In this document: in pieces, positions 17,823-25,440 of the stretch
Layout: every line of letters starts with the position of its first letter
How positions within the stretch are numbered: position 1 is the first letter of the stretch
Source of the DNA: Brevibacillus centrosporus
GTDB taxonomy: Bacteria; Bacillota; Bacilli; Brevibacillales; Brevibacillaceae
Direction: 5' to 3'
Assembly (NCBI RefSeq): GCF_003710815.1
Contig: NZ_RHHP01000016.1
Coordinates: forward strand, 62,001 to 126,000
DNA length: 64,000 nucleotides
Notes under the pieces: model-generated
Databases searched by the model: none
Told to the model about the DNA's origin: nothing
Seen by the model: the letters and a program-made list of their open reading frames with translations, nothing else
Position numbers and translations under genes: made by a program

Positions 17823-17838
17823 CAGTTATCTCACCTCC
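17823..17838 (-). promoter_or_regulatory. Strong Shine-Dalgarno before an in-frame CTG
   Basis: GGGAGGTG (17839-17832), six bases, CTG (17825-17823) in frame with the small HTH gene. Confidence 0.5.
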
Positions 17839-17902
17839 CTGGTTTATCATTTATGCGAGTACATAATTTTTCCTCGCAAAAAAAACAGGTGATCAACTAC
17901 GA

Positions 17903-18295
17903 TCAACCTGTTCCTCCGTCTTCTGGCATTAAATACGCCAACAAGATATTCAACTTTTTATAAATGGACTCCAGTTCCTTTGCATTCCTTTTATCTTTCG
18001 CCCTGGTCATCATTAACCGTAATCGGTAATTAATCTGATTTCGCTCATGTTTTGGATGATAGATCTTTTTTCGCTGCAAACAGATTGTATTTTCGTCTGA
18101 ATGCTGAACGAGTTCATGAAGGCTTTGAAGATTTCCTGATGCGCCACATCCCGAACAATCCCATGATGTGTTATAGATCATCATGGTGACTCGACTCCCA
18201 CAGAGCAGACAAGGAAACAATACTTCGTCATGATTCTGATAGTAACTAATCTTATATTTCTTGAAGAAAGCAAACACAACCGCTGCTAATTTCAT
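17903..18295 (-). CDS. Zinc-ribbon protein, primase CHC2-like
   Basis: 130 residues. The start ATG overlaps the stop of the upstream excisionase-like gene (ATGA), so the two are co-translated. Cysteines 29, 32, 47 and 50 (FPCLLCGS ... WDCSGCGASGNL) form a C2C2 zinc ribbon with the WxCxGCGxxGNLxxL pattern of DnaG-type primase zinc fingers. No primase catalytic (TOPRIM) domain follows. The rest is a basic helical region (NYRLRLMMTRAKDKRNAKELESIYKKL). It probably binds DNA or RNA and helps the neighbouring recombinase. That role is inferred from position. Confidence 0.65.
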   Translation of the reverse strand: MKLAAVVFAFFKKYKISYYQNHDEVLFPCLLCGSRVTMMIYNTSWDCSGCGASGNLQSLHELVQHSDENTICLQRKKIYHPKHERNQINYRLRLMMTRAKDKRNAKELESIYKKLNILLAYLMPEDGGTG

Positions 18296-18546
18296 TCGAA
18301 AAGATCCCTCAGCTCTTTGGAACCCGTTTTTGCCTGTTTCATGAAGCGTTTAAAATCTTCCCCGATAATAATATACTTCCCGCCAAATGAATAAGAAGGA
18401 AGCTTTCCACTCCTACACCAGCGCCGTATGGTCTCGTTTGATCTACATAATAATTCGGCAATAATTGCTGGTGATAATACAGCTTCATCTGGCACACTTT
18501 CAAAAGTTTTGCTGATGTCTGATTGAAAAAACTCATTATTCTGCAC
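18292..18546 (-). CDS. Excisionase/MerR-type HTH protein
   Basis: 84 residues from GTG 18546. The sequence LSPAIIAELLCRSNETIRRWCRSGKLPSYSFGGKYIIIGEDFKRFMKQ is the classic helix-turn-helix type 17 (excisionase) layout, with the recognition helix followed by the wing. The ribosome site AGGAGG (18577-18572) is about 25 bases from this GTG but only 4 or 7 bases from in-frame ATT (18567) or GTT (18564). The true start may therefore be non-canonical and the protein 6-7 residues longer. First gene of a three-gene unit leading to the zinc-ribbon and HTH genes. Confidence 0.7.
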   Translation of the reverse strand: MQNNEFFQSDISKTFESVPDEAVLSPAIIAELLCRSNETIRRWCRSGKLPSYSFGGKYIIIGEDFKRFMKQAKTGSKELRDLFE

Positions 18547-18561
18547 GGAACTTAGCTCTAT

Positions 18562-18577
18562 AACAATAATCCCTCCT
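18562..18577 (-). promoter_or_regulatory. AGGAGG Shine-Dalgarno before in-frame ATT/GTT
   Basis: AGGAGGG (18577-18571) is followed by ATT ATT GTT ATA in the frame of the excisionase-like gene. The only TTG nearby is out of frame and followed two codons later by TAG. Confidence 0.45.
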
Positions 18578-18600
18578 AATGGTAATACACATAGTGAAGA

Positions 18601-18619
18601 GGGAAGGGTATCCCTTCCC
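18601..18619 (-). terminator. Short GC-rich hairpin after the 39-residue gene
   Basis: GGGAAGGG/CCCTTCCC with a 3-base loop. No T-run follows on either strand, so it may be only an RNA-stabilising hairpin. Confidence 0.35.
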
Positions 18620-18627
18620 CCTATTGA

Positions 18628-18747
18628 TTAAGCCCTTTTAAACAAGCCTTCTTCCTCGTCGTAGATATACCATCTTTTTCCTTGACGAATAAATAGCCTA
18701 TCATCTTTTTGGATCACGTCATCGGGTTGGTTTCTCTTGCGTTTCAT
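18628..18747 (-). CDS. 39-residue basic/acidic small protein
   Basis: ATG at 18747 with GGAGG 12 bases upstream, a little far. The peptide begins with a basic patch (MKRKRNQPDD), has a beta-like centre (RLFIRQGKRWYIYDEEEG) and ends LFKRA. It has no cysteines or membrane segment and is not recognised. It is the first minus-strand frame of the recombinase cluster and lies divergent from the zinc-knuckle gene at 18883. Confidence 0.45.
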   Translation of the reverse strand: MKRKRNQPDDVIQKDDRLFIRQGKRWYIYDEEEGLFKRA

Positions 18748-18868
18748 GTTGTATAATCGCCTCCACACTCCTATTCTATGGAGGCAACCAGTTCTTATGA
18801 CATATTCTTAAAATTATTTTCTCTTTTTCGTATGAATGGAATTGTTCAGTGGTAGACTACCTACAGTT

Positions 18869-18885
18869 AAGGAGGTTGGTTCATC
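18869..18885 (+). promoter_or_regulatory. AAGGAGG Shine-Dalgarno before in-frame ATC
   Basis: AAGGAGG (18869-18875), seven bases, then ATC ATA ATA in frame with the 77-codon reading frame. An in-frame TAA directly precedes the site, so no upstream start is possible. An out-of-frame ATG at 18893 would give only 18 residues. Confidence 0.45.
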
Positions 18886-19116
18886 ATAATAGATGAAGAA
18901 GGATTTGGAAGGTGTGAAGAGTGCAATTGCTACTTCGATCCAGACTTAGAGGTTGTATTAGTTGCCGACTCTTCAGAACAGGTGATCAGACATTTTTGTT
19001 CCTGGAGTTGTCTGGCTTTTTACACTCAAAGAATTACCGAAATAACAGTTGTCGTCGATCCGATAACCGGTAAGGTTGATGAGATAATATTTTTGTATCG
19101 TGGAGAGCTCACTTAA
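18883..19116 (+). CDS. Putative 77-residue zinc-binding protein with non-standard start
   Basis: The frame contains two CxxC-type pairs, GRCEECNCYFDP near residue 11 and HFCSWSCLAFY near 39, spaced as in small treble-clef/zinc-ribbon proteins. A beta-rich C-terminus follows (ITVVVDPITGKVDEIIFLY). No ATG, GTG or TTG exists before the first cysteine pair. A consensus ribosome site lies 7 bases before ATC, so initiation at ATC (or ATA) is proposed. The reading frame ends just before a strong plus-strand terminator, which supports a real transcript. It lies at the right edge of the island. Confidence 0.5.
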   Translation: MIIDEEGFGRCEECNCYFDPDLEVVLVADSSEQVIRHFCSWSCLAFYTQRITEITVVVDPITGKVDEIIFLYRGELT

Positions 19117-19177
19117 CAGAATTATACGATGTGGTATTTCTTACTGTTTGCAATGTATGACTTCCTTTCACACCTAG

Positions 19178-19211
19178 AAAGGGTTTATCACCTCATGGTG
19201 ATAAACCCTTT
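19178..19211 (+). terminator. Strong hairpin at the right edge of the island
   Basis: AAAGGGTTTATCACC / GGTGATAAACCCTTT, 15 perfect base pairs with a TCAT loop, then CGTCATTCTT. Confidence 0.7.
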
Positions 19212-19261
19212 CGTCATTCTTAAGGCGGTAACAGGACCTACCCTCTAGGTCCAACATATAG

Positions 19262-19288
19262 AAAAAGCCTGCCTCTTTCGAGACAGAC
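19262..19288 (-). terminator. Second terminator-like hairpin downstream of OWP
   Basis: On the minus strand GTCTGTCTC/GAGGCAGGC (9 pairs, two G-U) is followed by TTTTTC. It is a back-up terminator or the leftover terminator of a lost gene. Confidence 0.5.
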
Positions 19289-19324
19289 CCTATCGACACG
19301 CTTCGGGTGGTGACAGGTAATGAT

Positions 19325-19357
19325 CAAAAAAGAAGAGCCCGATTCCTCGGACTCTTC
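19325..19357 (-). terminator. Terminator of the cwp (MWP-OWP) operon
   Basis: GAAGAGTCCGA/TCGGGCTCTTC (11 bp, one mismatch) is followed on the minus strand by TTTTTT. Confidence 0.8.
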
Positions 19358-19372
19358 TGCCAAGCTGTAGAA

Positions 19373-21751
19373 TTACTTAGTGATGTCTACTTTAACATCT
19401 GCTTCTTGTGCATTTGGAGTTTCAGCAACATCTACTTTATCAGTGATGTTGTTTCCAGCACCATCATCTACCGTTGTGATAGTGTGAGCTTTAGTAAGAT
19501 CAAATGTAGTTGGAACACCAGTCACTGTCAAAAGTACTTTGTTCGGGAAGCCAGAGACTTTAGTAGCAACAAGAGCTGCGTCAGCAAGAGTTACTGCAGT
19601 AGTACCTTGCTTGATCAGGAACTCATCACCAACCAGAGCGCTGCTTGGATCTTCCATAGCTTCACTATAAGTCAATTCGATAGTAGTGTCGCTCAGGAAT
19701 TTAGCTGCAGTCAAGGTCGGTGCCACTTGGTCTACAGTTGGTACTGCAGTGTGTACAGTTTCAACAGTTTTAGTTCCAGTGGAGTTTTTCACACCAGATA
19801 CTGTCAAGATACCATCAGCAGCATCCTTAGTTACATAGTTAGCTGGCAATTCAATTGTTGCCGTACGAGTAGCAGCAACATAAGTGATGATTGTATTTGC
19901 AGGCAGAGCAACATCGTTCAGCTTGTAGTTGCTAGGGTTAGATACGCCACCTGCTCCGCTACCTGTTGTAACAGCTTCGCTAAATACTACAGTGTAGACG
20001 TTATCGGAACCAGCAACAGGTGCTACAGTAGCTGTCATCTTAGTAGTATCTGCAGCTCCAAGATTTACTGTCAGAGTCTTAGCAGAGCTTGTATTTTGAG
20101 CGAAAGCATCGTCCTGTACAAGTGCTGCTGGGAGCAGGATGGTTACATCACCATTCACGCTGCTAGAAAGAGCAACGTCAGCTGGCAGGTCTACAACCAG
20201 TTTGTTCTGAGCAGTTGCAGTTACAGCACCAGTAGAAGTAGCCAATCCAAGAGTACCAGTGATTTCTGTACCAGCTGCGTTAATTACACGGATACCTGTA
20301 GTAACAGGAGCACCTACTGTCAAGTTGGAATCGAAAGTAACTTCGAAACCAGTTACGTCACCATCGGTATTTTTCAGTACACGAGCAGATTGAGCAACAG
20401 GTTTAACTGCGTCTTTAGTTACCTTGAACGCCTTAGTTGTCGAAGCTACTTTGTTACCCAAAGCATCTTCAGCAGCGTTAGTAACAACCAGATTCAGATC
20501 ACGAGTGTTGCTATCATCAAACAGTGTAGGATCTACGATAGTAACCAAGAACTTGGTGTCATCATTCAGATCAGGCTGAGATACTGTGTACTCAGTTGTA
20601 GCTGTAAGTGCAGCACCATTTTCGTCAAGTACTTTCACTTCAGTGGTTGTTACTTTTCCTGGGTTCATGTCATCTTTGAACTCGACGAGAACCTTGTTAT
20701 CGTCAACAACAGTTACTGTCTTAACACCTTCAGCCGCCGCATCACCAGTAACTGTGAAGGATTTTGTAGTTGTTACCAAGTTACCAGCACCAGAAACAAC
20801 TGCAAGGTCTTCTTCATTCACAATTGTCAGCGTGTAAGACTTGCCAGCCTCAAGTGCTTCACCTGCTACCAAGTTAACCACATAAGGGTTAGTAGCGCTA
20901 GGAGTAGCAGCTGCAGTTACGCCGTTAATTTTATAAATTCCACTACCTTCTACAGGCTCAGAGAATTTAACAGATACATTAGTTGTTGTACCGTTGGCTT
21001 TAGAAGTGACTTCTGCAACTGTTGGCGCAGTAGTATCTTCGATTACTACGGTGTTAGCCCATTTCGCAATTACTTGGCTAGCATCATCTTTCTTTTGAAC
21101 ACCTTCAACAACTACTGCCCAAGCTTTACCTTTGGCATAAGTGTAGTTTGCTGGGTCAAGTGTCAAAATTACAGTTTTACCGTCAGCTTGCAGTACAGCA
21201 CCGTTAGTTGCCAGCAGGTAGTCATCGGTCCCGCCACCAGACTTGCCATCAAAGCTGTAGTTAGTAAGAGTTTCAGCAGTAGTTTTATCTACTTGAGTAC
21301 CAAATTTAACTTCCAACTGCGTTGCGTTAATAGCACTTACAGACTCAACTTTCAGATCGCCAGCTGGAGTGTCGATAGCATCGTTACGAGGATCGTAAGT
21401 GCCATCTGCAGAACCATCAGCTTTGATGTTGGAGTATACGCCTTCGAACTTGTCAGCTGTCAGGTCTTTTTTAACACTGTCGAAATCAGTTGCGCTCATG
21501 ATTTCAGCGATGGAAGCACCTTTACCATCGAAGTCTACATAGATCAGGTTGCTGAAACCAGCAGAACCAATTTCAGTGCTGAATTGATCCAATGCAGAAG
21601 AACTCATACCGCCCAACAGCGTGTTCATGGAATAATATTTGTCTACATTTCCGCCGATGTACAGACCGGATTTTGGTGCAGCAAAAGCAGAAGCTGCCAT
21701 GCTGGCAAAGACTGTAGCGGAAAGAACAGATAGAGCTACTTTTTTATTCAC
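19373..21751 (-). CDS. Outer wall protein-like S-layer protein (Ig-like repeats)
   Basis: 792 residues, GTG start with GGAGGGG six bases before. Residues 1-24 are a Sec signal peptide (MNKKVALSVLSATVFASMAA, cut after AFA). The mature start APKSGLYIGGN resembles, from memory, the B. brevis 47 outer wall protein. A unique region (25-155) is followed by Ig/cadherin-like units with signatures FSEPV, DTTAPTV and DALGNKVA. No SLH domains are present, so it probably assembles on the MWP layer. It lies 121 bases after MWP on the same strand, giving the cwp operon order. It is shorter than the roughly 1000-residue OWP I recall, so an OWP paralogue is possible. The truncated gene at 2679-4628 is a close relative. 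Confidence 0.85.
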   Translation of the reverse strand: MNKKVALSVLSATVFASMAASAFAAPKSGLYIGGNVDKYYSMNTLLGGMSSSALDQFSTEIGSAGFSNLIYVDFDGKGASIAEIMSATDFDSVKKDLTADKFEGVYSNIKADGSADGTYDPRNDAIDTPAGDLKVESVSAINATQLEVKFGTQVDKTTAETLTNYSFDGKSGGGTDDYLLATNGAVLQADGKTVILTLDPANYTYAKGKAWAVVVEGVQKKDDASQVIAKWANTVVIEDTTAPTVAEVTSKANGTTTNVSVKFSEPVEGSGIYKINGVTAAATPSATNPYVVNLVAGEALEAGKSYTLTIVNEEDLAVVSGAGNLVTTTKSFTVTGDAAAEGVKTVTVVDDNKVLVEFKDDMNPGKVTTTEVKVLDENGAALTATTEYTVSQPDLNDDTKFLVTIVDPTLFDDSNTRDLNLVVTNAAEDALGNKVASTTKAFKVTKDAVKPVAQSARVLKNTDGDVTGFEVTFDSNLTVGAPVTTGIRVINAAGTEITGTLGLATSTGAVTATAQNKLVVDLPADVALSSSVNGDVTILLPAALVQDDAFAQNTSSAKTLTVNLGAADTTKMTATVAPVAGSDNVYTVVFSEAVTTGSGAGGVSNPSNYKLNDVALPANTIITYVAATRTATIELPANYVTKDAADGILTVSGVKNSTGTKTVETVHTAVPTVDQVAPTLTAAKFLSDTTIELTYSEAMEDPSSALVGDEFLIKQGTTAVTLADAALVATKVSGFPNKVLLTVTGVPTTFDLTKAHTITTVDDGAGNNITDKVDVAETPNAQEADVKVDITK

Positions 21752-21810
21752 GTACTACCCCTCCGTAAGTTTGATAGGAAGTTTCTATTTTTTGTAGAGA
21801 GTATGTAAGA

Positions 21811-21842
21811 AACAACGGAAGGAGGTACCTCCCTCCGTTGTT
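21811..21842 (-). promoter_or_regulatory. Intercistronic hairpin between MWP and OWP
   Basis: AACAACGGAGGGAGGT/ACCTCCTTCCGTTGTT, 16 pairs with one mismatch and no loop of note, just after the MWP stop. No proper T-run follows, so it is more likely a processing/stability element or a leaky terminator that sets the MWP:OWP ratio. Confidence 0.55.
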
Positions 21843-21872
21843 CAACTCTCATGAAGCGTTAGACGATGCTAA

Positions 21873-24800
21873 TTACTTAGCTTCGAATGTAACGTCTGCA
21901 GTATCTTCTTGACCTTCTTCGGAACCTGTTACAACCAGTTTACCAGTTTTAGCAGTAGACTTAGCAGAGAATTCGAAGGTCACTTTGTTACCATCGATTG
22001 TGCCAGTGTACTCTTTACCGTCGACTGTCAGAACAGCTTCTTCAGCTTCTTCTTTCAGGTCAACTACCAGTTGGTAAGCAGTTACGGAACCGATAGAGAA
22101 CATGGAACCAGTCACTTTGGAATCAACTGCATCCCAATCGTCGCCAGGAGTACCTGGATCAACATCATCACCCAATTGGCTCAGGAAGTCAGCGATTTCA
22201 GTGTCAGTGATGTCTTCTTCGTCGATGTAGTCTTCAGTACCAACTACCAGTACGTAGTCGAAACGGGAACCGTCATCGTCAGTGTCGATCAGGATGAGCA
22301 GATCGCCTTCATCTACACCGTCGATACCAGTGATGTCATCCCACGCATCGATGAATGCAGTAGAAGATTGAGTGTACAGTTTTTTGCCGCCAGTAGTCGT
22401 GATGGTGTTGCCATCAACGTCATCTACTTGTGCAACTGCGATTGTGTCGATGTTGTTTTTGTCCCATTTGGACTCAGGAAGTGTAACGCGTGCATCGATA
22501 GAGTTGATAGCACCGTCAACAACTTCAACTACATCGTCAACAACAACTTCATCATCGGAGTTTGTATCGAATGCGATGAAGTCACCACGTTTGATACCAT
22601 CATCCAACAGGTTTTCTTTCTCGTCATCCAATTTGAACTCTTTTTGAACAACAGCGCCGGATTCGTCTTTCACGAGAACCACGATGCTATCTTCTCCACC
22701 TTTGGAGGAGTAGTTCAATACGTAACCGAATTGAGCGTCTCCACTCAAACCGTCACCTTCAACTACGAAGATTGCATCTACTTCTTCGCCATCTTCATCC
22801 AACAGGTAGTAAACTTTCAGATCGTTCTCATCAGCGATGTCTTTGAACTTCGCGATGCCAGCATCTTTCAGTTCAGGACGTTTTGCACTTGTATCCAGAG
22901 TACCAGTCATGTCGAAGATTGCAGTGTCGTCAGTTACTTCAGCGTCACCAACAACATCGTCGTCTTCGTCAGCCAGGTCATCCCACTCTTGGCCATCTGC
23001 ATATTGCAGCTCGTCAGTGTTCAGGATTTTCACTTTGCTTACTTCACCTTTAGTATCCAAAGTTACTTCCAACAAAGCGAGGCTGTCATCGTTCTTAGGA
23101 GAGAGGATTTCGAGCAGATCGTCTTCGTTCAGATCTTCGTCGCCGTAGTCTACGCCATCAGCGTTTTCGATGTCATCTTTCTCCAGGGAGATAGACATTT
23201 TCTTACCTTTTTCAGTCATAACTACGAAAGCATACTCATCATCAGATGCGCTGTAAACAGCTGCACGAGTAACGATTGCTTTCAGTTTGCGATCGTCTAC
23301 GCTGTCTTTTGTTTCAACGTGACGGATACGACCGGAAGCATCCAGGTACAGTTTTACATCTTCGCCATCCAAGTCGCCAAGCAGATCCCAGTTTTTGGAA
23401 TCGATTTCTTTAACGTCTTTGTTAGCGTTGTCGGAGTAGGAAGTACCAGTGCGAGCACGGTAAGTTTTGTCTCCAACAGTCAGACGAACGTCTGTAGCGC
23501 TACGAGTAACTACTTTATCTACATTGCCTTCAACTACAGTGCGGGTAGCAAATACCAGCAATTTCTCGTCATCGCCATCAGCATAGTACACGCTGTAAAC
23601 GTCCATTGGTTTCAGGTCAGCCAGTTTAGCTGGTTGGCCATTCAAGAATACCAGGAAGTCTGTACCTTCATCGAGGTCATCCAGATCGCTGAATTTACGG
23701 CCATCGAGGTTGTCGATTTTCTTTTTGTCAGCGTCGATTTTCTCGATCACTTCGGAACCATATTTAACACCTTTGTTAGATTGGTCGAAGGATTGATCAT
23801 CGATAGCGTGAATGTACACGATCTCGTTGTTTTCGTTCAGAACCAACTTCACAGATACAGTGTAATCTTGAGCAACTTTGATGATGTCTTTCAAGCCATC
23901 GATTGCATCGAGGCGTTGGAAGTTGTAAGTAACTTCTGCATCTTCGCTGAAACGGTAGGATTTACCGCTGGAATCCAAGGACAATTTCAAATCTTCCAGA
24001 TCGGATTTGCCCTTCAGACCGTCACCATTAGAGATGGTTTTGCCATTCAGTTGGAAAACGTCAGTGCGGTCCATAACCACTTCTTCGTCTTCGGAACCTT
24101 CCATCCATACAATTACGTTTTCTTTGTCATCTTTGATCCACACTTGTACGTGTTGACCAGCGAATTCGTTAGGGTTGATACCGTCTGCTACTTTGTAAGT
24201 AGTGTTACCCAGACCAGCGTCTTTACCAGCCAAAGTTACTTCGTTGGATTTGATTTTGCCCAAGCCGATAGCTGGAACGTTGGAAACTACTGGCAAGTCA
24301 TCGGAATCGTTATCGGAGTCGTGAGCCCATTCCATGTCACGAACAGTAACGTCCAGGTATTTAGTCAGAAGAGTTTCGTCAGTTACGTTGAAACGGATGT
24401 CAGTACCGTATTCAACTTGCTCCATCAGGTCTACGCGAAGAGCGTTGTCCAGCATTTTGAAGATGTCGCCGCGAACTGCTGCATTGTTAGGGTTGTTGAT
24501 ACCTTTTGCAATGTTCAGCTCGGAAGCTTTGGAGATCATGCTGTTTGGCCATACACCTTTAACGGATGGCTCATAACCCAGAGCGCGAACGATCATGGTT
24601 ACTGCTTCAGCATAAGTAACTTGGTTTTGTGGTTTGAAAGATTTGTCCGGGAAACCTTTAACGATTTCTTCACCGGAAGCTACGTTTACGAAACCAGCGA
24701 ACCAGTCAGTGGATTTAACATCTGTGTAAGTAGTGTTGAATTGAGCCAGTTTAGCACCTTGCTCAAGTCCGCGAGCGCGAACGATCAAAGTAGCAAACTC

Positions 24801-25001
24801 AGCGCGAGTGATGGTTTTGTCTACACCGAAATCGCCGTTGCCATAACCTGCTACCAGGCCAAGAGCTTCCAGACGTTTTACGGTTTTCTCCATAGCAGCG
24901 TCCATTTTAGGAGCTGTAGTTGTGTCCTCTGCTGCGAAAGCCATTGGAGCAACAGTAAGTGCGAGGGCACTAGCCAGTACACTGTTAACGACCTTTTTCA
25001 T
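21873..25001 (-). CDS. Middle wall protein (MWP), SLH-domain S-layer protein
   Basis: 1042 residues from ATG 25001, after GAGGAGGAGAACACAAGG. The signal peptide MKKVVNSVLASALALTVAPM...AFA is the one known from B. brevis MWP. Three SLH domains follow (about 35-85, 90-145 and 150-200; TITRAEFATLIVRA, VTYAEAVTMIVRALGY and AAVRGDIFKMLDNAL), anchoring it to wall polysaccharide. The rest is a very acidic, beta-rich array rich in DD/DED. A second, in-frame start, TTG at 25094 with AGGAGGTGA upstream, would add 31 residues. The use of both starts was described for B. brevis 47. Heads the cwp operon; expression should be very high. Confidence 0.95.
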   Translation of the reverse strand: MKKVVNSVLASALALTVAPMAFAAEDTTTAPKMDAAMEKTVKRLEALGLVAGYGNGDFGVDKTITRAEFATLIVRARGLEQGAKLAQFNTTYTDVKSTDWFAGFVNVASGEEIVKGFPDKSFKPQNQVTYAEAVTMIVRALGYEPSVKGVWPNSMISKASELNIAKGINNPNNAAVRGDIFKMLDNALRVDLMEQVEYGTDIRFNVTDETLLTKYLDVTVRDMEWAHDSDNDSDDLPVVSNVPAIGLGKIKSNEVTLAGKDAGLGNTTYKVADGINPNEFAGQHVQVWIKDDKENVIVWMEGSEDEEVVMDRTDVFQLNGKTISNGDGLKGKSDLEDLKLSLDSSGKSYRFSEDAEVTYNFQRLDAIDGLKDIIKVAQDYTVSVKLVLNENNEIVYIHAIDDQSFDQSNKGVKYGSEVIEKIDADKKKIDNLDGRKFSDLDDLDEGTDFLVFLNGQPAKLADLKPMDVYSVYYADGDDEKLLVFATRTVVEGNVDKVVTRSATDVRLTVGDKTYRARTGTSYSDNANKDVKEIDSKNWDLLGDLDGEDVKLYLDASGRIRHVETKDSVDDRKLKAIVTRAAVYSASDDEYAFVVMTEKGKKMSISLEKDDIENADGVDYGDEDLNEDDLLEILSPKNDDSLALLEVTLDTKGEVSKVKILNTDELQYADGQEWDDLADEDDDVVGDAEVTDDTAIFDMTGTLDTSAKRPELKDAGIAKFKDIADENDLKVYYLLDEDGEEVDAIFVVEGDGLSGDAQFGYVLNYSSKGGEDSIVVLVKDESGAVVQKEFKLDDEKENLLDDGIKRGDFIAFDTNSDDEVVVDDVVEVVDGAINSIDARVTLPESKWDKNNIDTIAVAQVDDVDGNTITTTGGKKLYTQSSTAFIDAWDDITGIDGVDEGDLLILIDTDDDGSRFDYVLVVGTEDYIDEEDITDTEIADFLSQLGDDVDPGTPGDDWDAVDSKVTGSMFSIGSVTAYQLVVDLKEEAEEAVLTVDGKEYTGTIDGNKVTFEFSAKSTAKTGKLVVTGSEEGQEDTADVTFEAK

Positions 25002-25091
25002 AACCTTGTGTTCTCCTCCTCTAGTATAAACAAATTGTTCTTGGGGAATATTTGTTGTTAATCTATCTTTCTTTTTAAAGCCCGAATCCTG

Positions 25092-25107
25092 CAAGCGCGT
25101 GTCACCT
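25092..25107 (-). promoter_or_regulatory. Upstream Shine-Dalgarno and TTG start of MWP
   Basis: AAAGGAGGTGACACGCGC leads to TTG (25094-25092), in frame and 93 bases upstream of the ATG at 25001. This gives a 31-residue extension or a coupled leader. Confidence 0.75.
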
Positions 25108-25149
25108 CCTTTCGCAGGACAGCTTCGCTTTTTTGTGTTAAAAATCTCT

Positions 25150-25177
25150 AGTATATTCAGTATTGTGTAAAATGCAA
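25150..25177 (-). promoter_or_regulatory. Proximal cwp promoter
   Basis: -35 TTGCAT (25177-25172), 16 bases, -10 TATACT (25155-25150), upstream of the MWP leader. Confidence 0.55.
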
Positions 25178-25185
25178 CAATCACT

Positions 25186-25214
25186 AGTGTAACACAATTG
25201 CTAGAATCCGTGAA
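25186..25214 (-). promoter_or_regulatory. Middle cwp promoter
   Basis: -35 TTCACG (25214-25209), 17 bases, -10 TACACT (25191-25186). Confidence 0.5.
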
Positions 25215-25366
25215 TCTTTTTTACACAATTCCCCGTTTTTCGTGTGACATCCTATTAAACGCCTCAGCTCAGCAAAAGTTGCGGCGCCTGAGAAAAAAAG
25301 TTTAAAGATTTTTCCATGGTCTTATTCACCTGTAATATGTAAGCTGTGACATCGGCCACAACTCGT

Positions 25367-25395
25367 ATTATAGGGTACGCCACTCAACATGTCAT
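25367..25395 (-). promoter_or_regulatory. Distal cwp promoter
   Basis: -35 ATGACA (25395-25390), exactly 17 bases, consensus -10 TATAAT (25372-25367). It would give a leader of about 360 bases to the MWP ATG. Confidence 0.65.
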
Positions 25396-25440
25396 CATTG
25401 AACCTTTTTCCAATTCCATTCAAAAACTTACAAATCTTGA

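Noticed and set aside
4640-19212. Short shared sequence CTTCCTTTC near both island edges as attachment repeats
   Set aside because: Nine bases of low-complexity sequence at slightly different contexts is within chance. No longer direct repeat was seen.
21909-25061. Very long open frame (1050 codons) on the plus strand antisense to MWP, and 808 codons antisense to OWP (19307-21733)
   Set aside because: The minus-strand proteins are clear S-layer proteins. The antisense frames have Cys/Phe/Val-rich nonsense composition, no ribosome sites and no domains. They result from strong codon bias.
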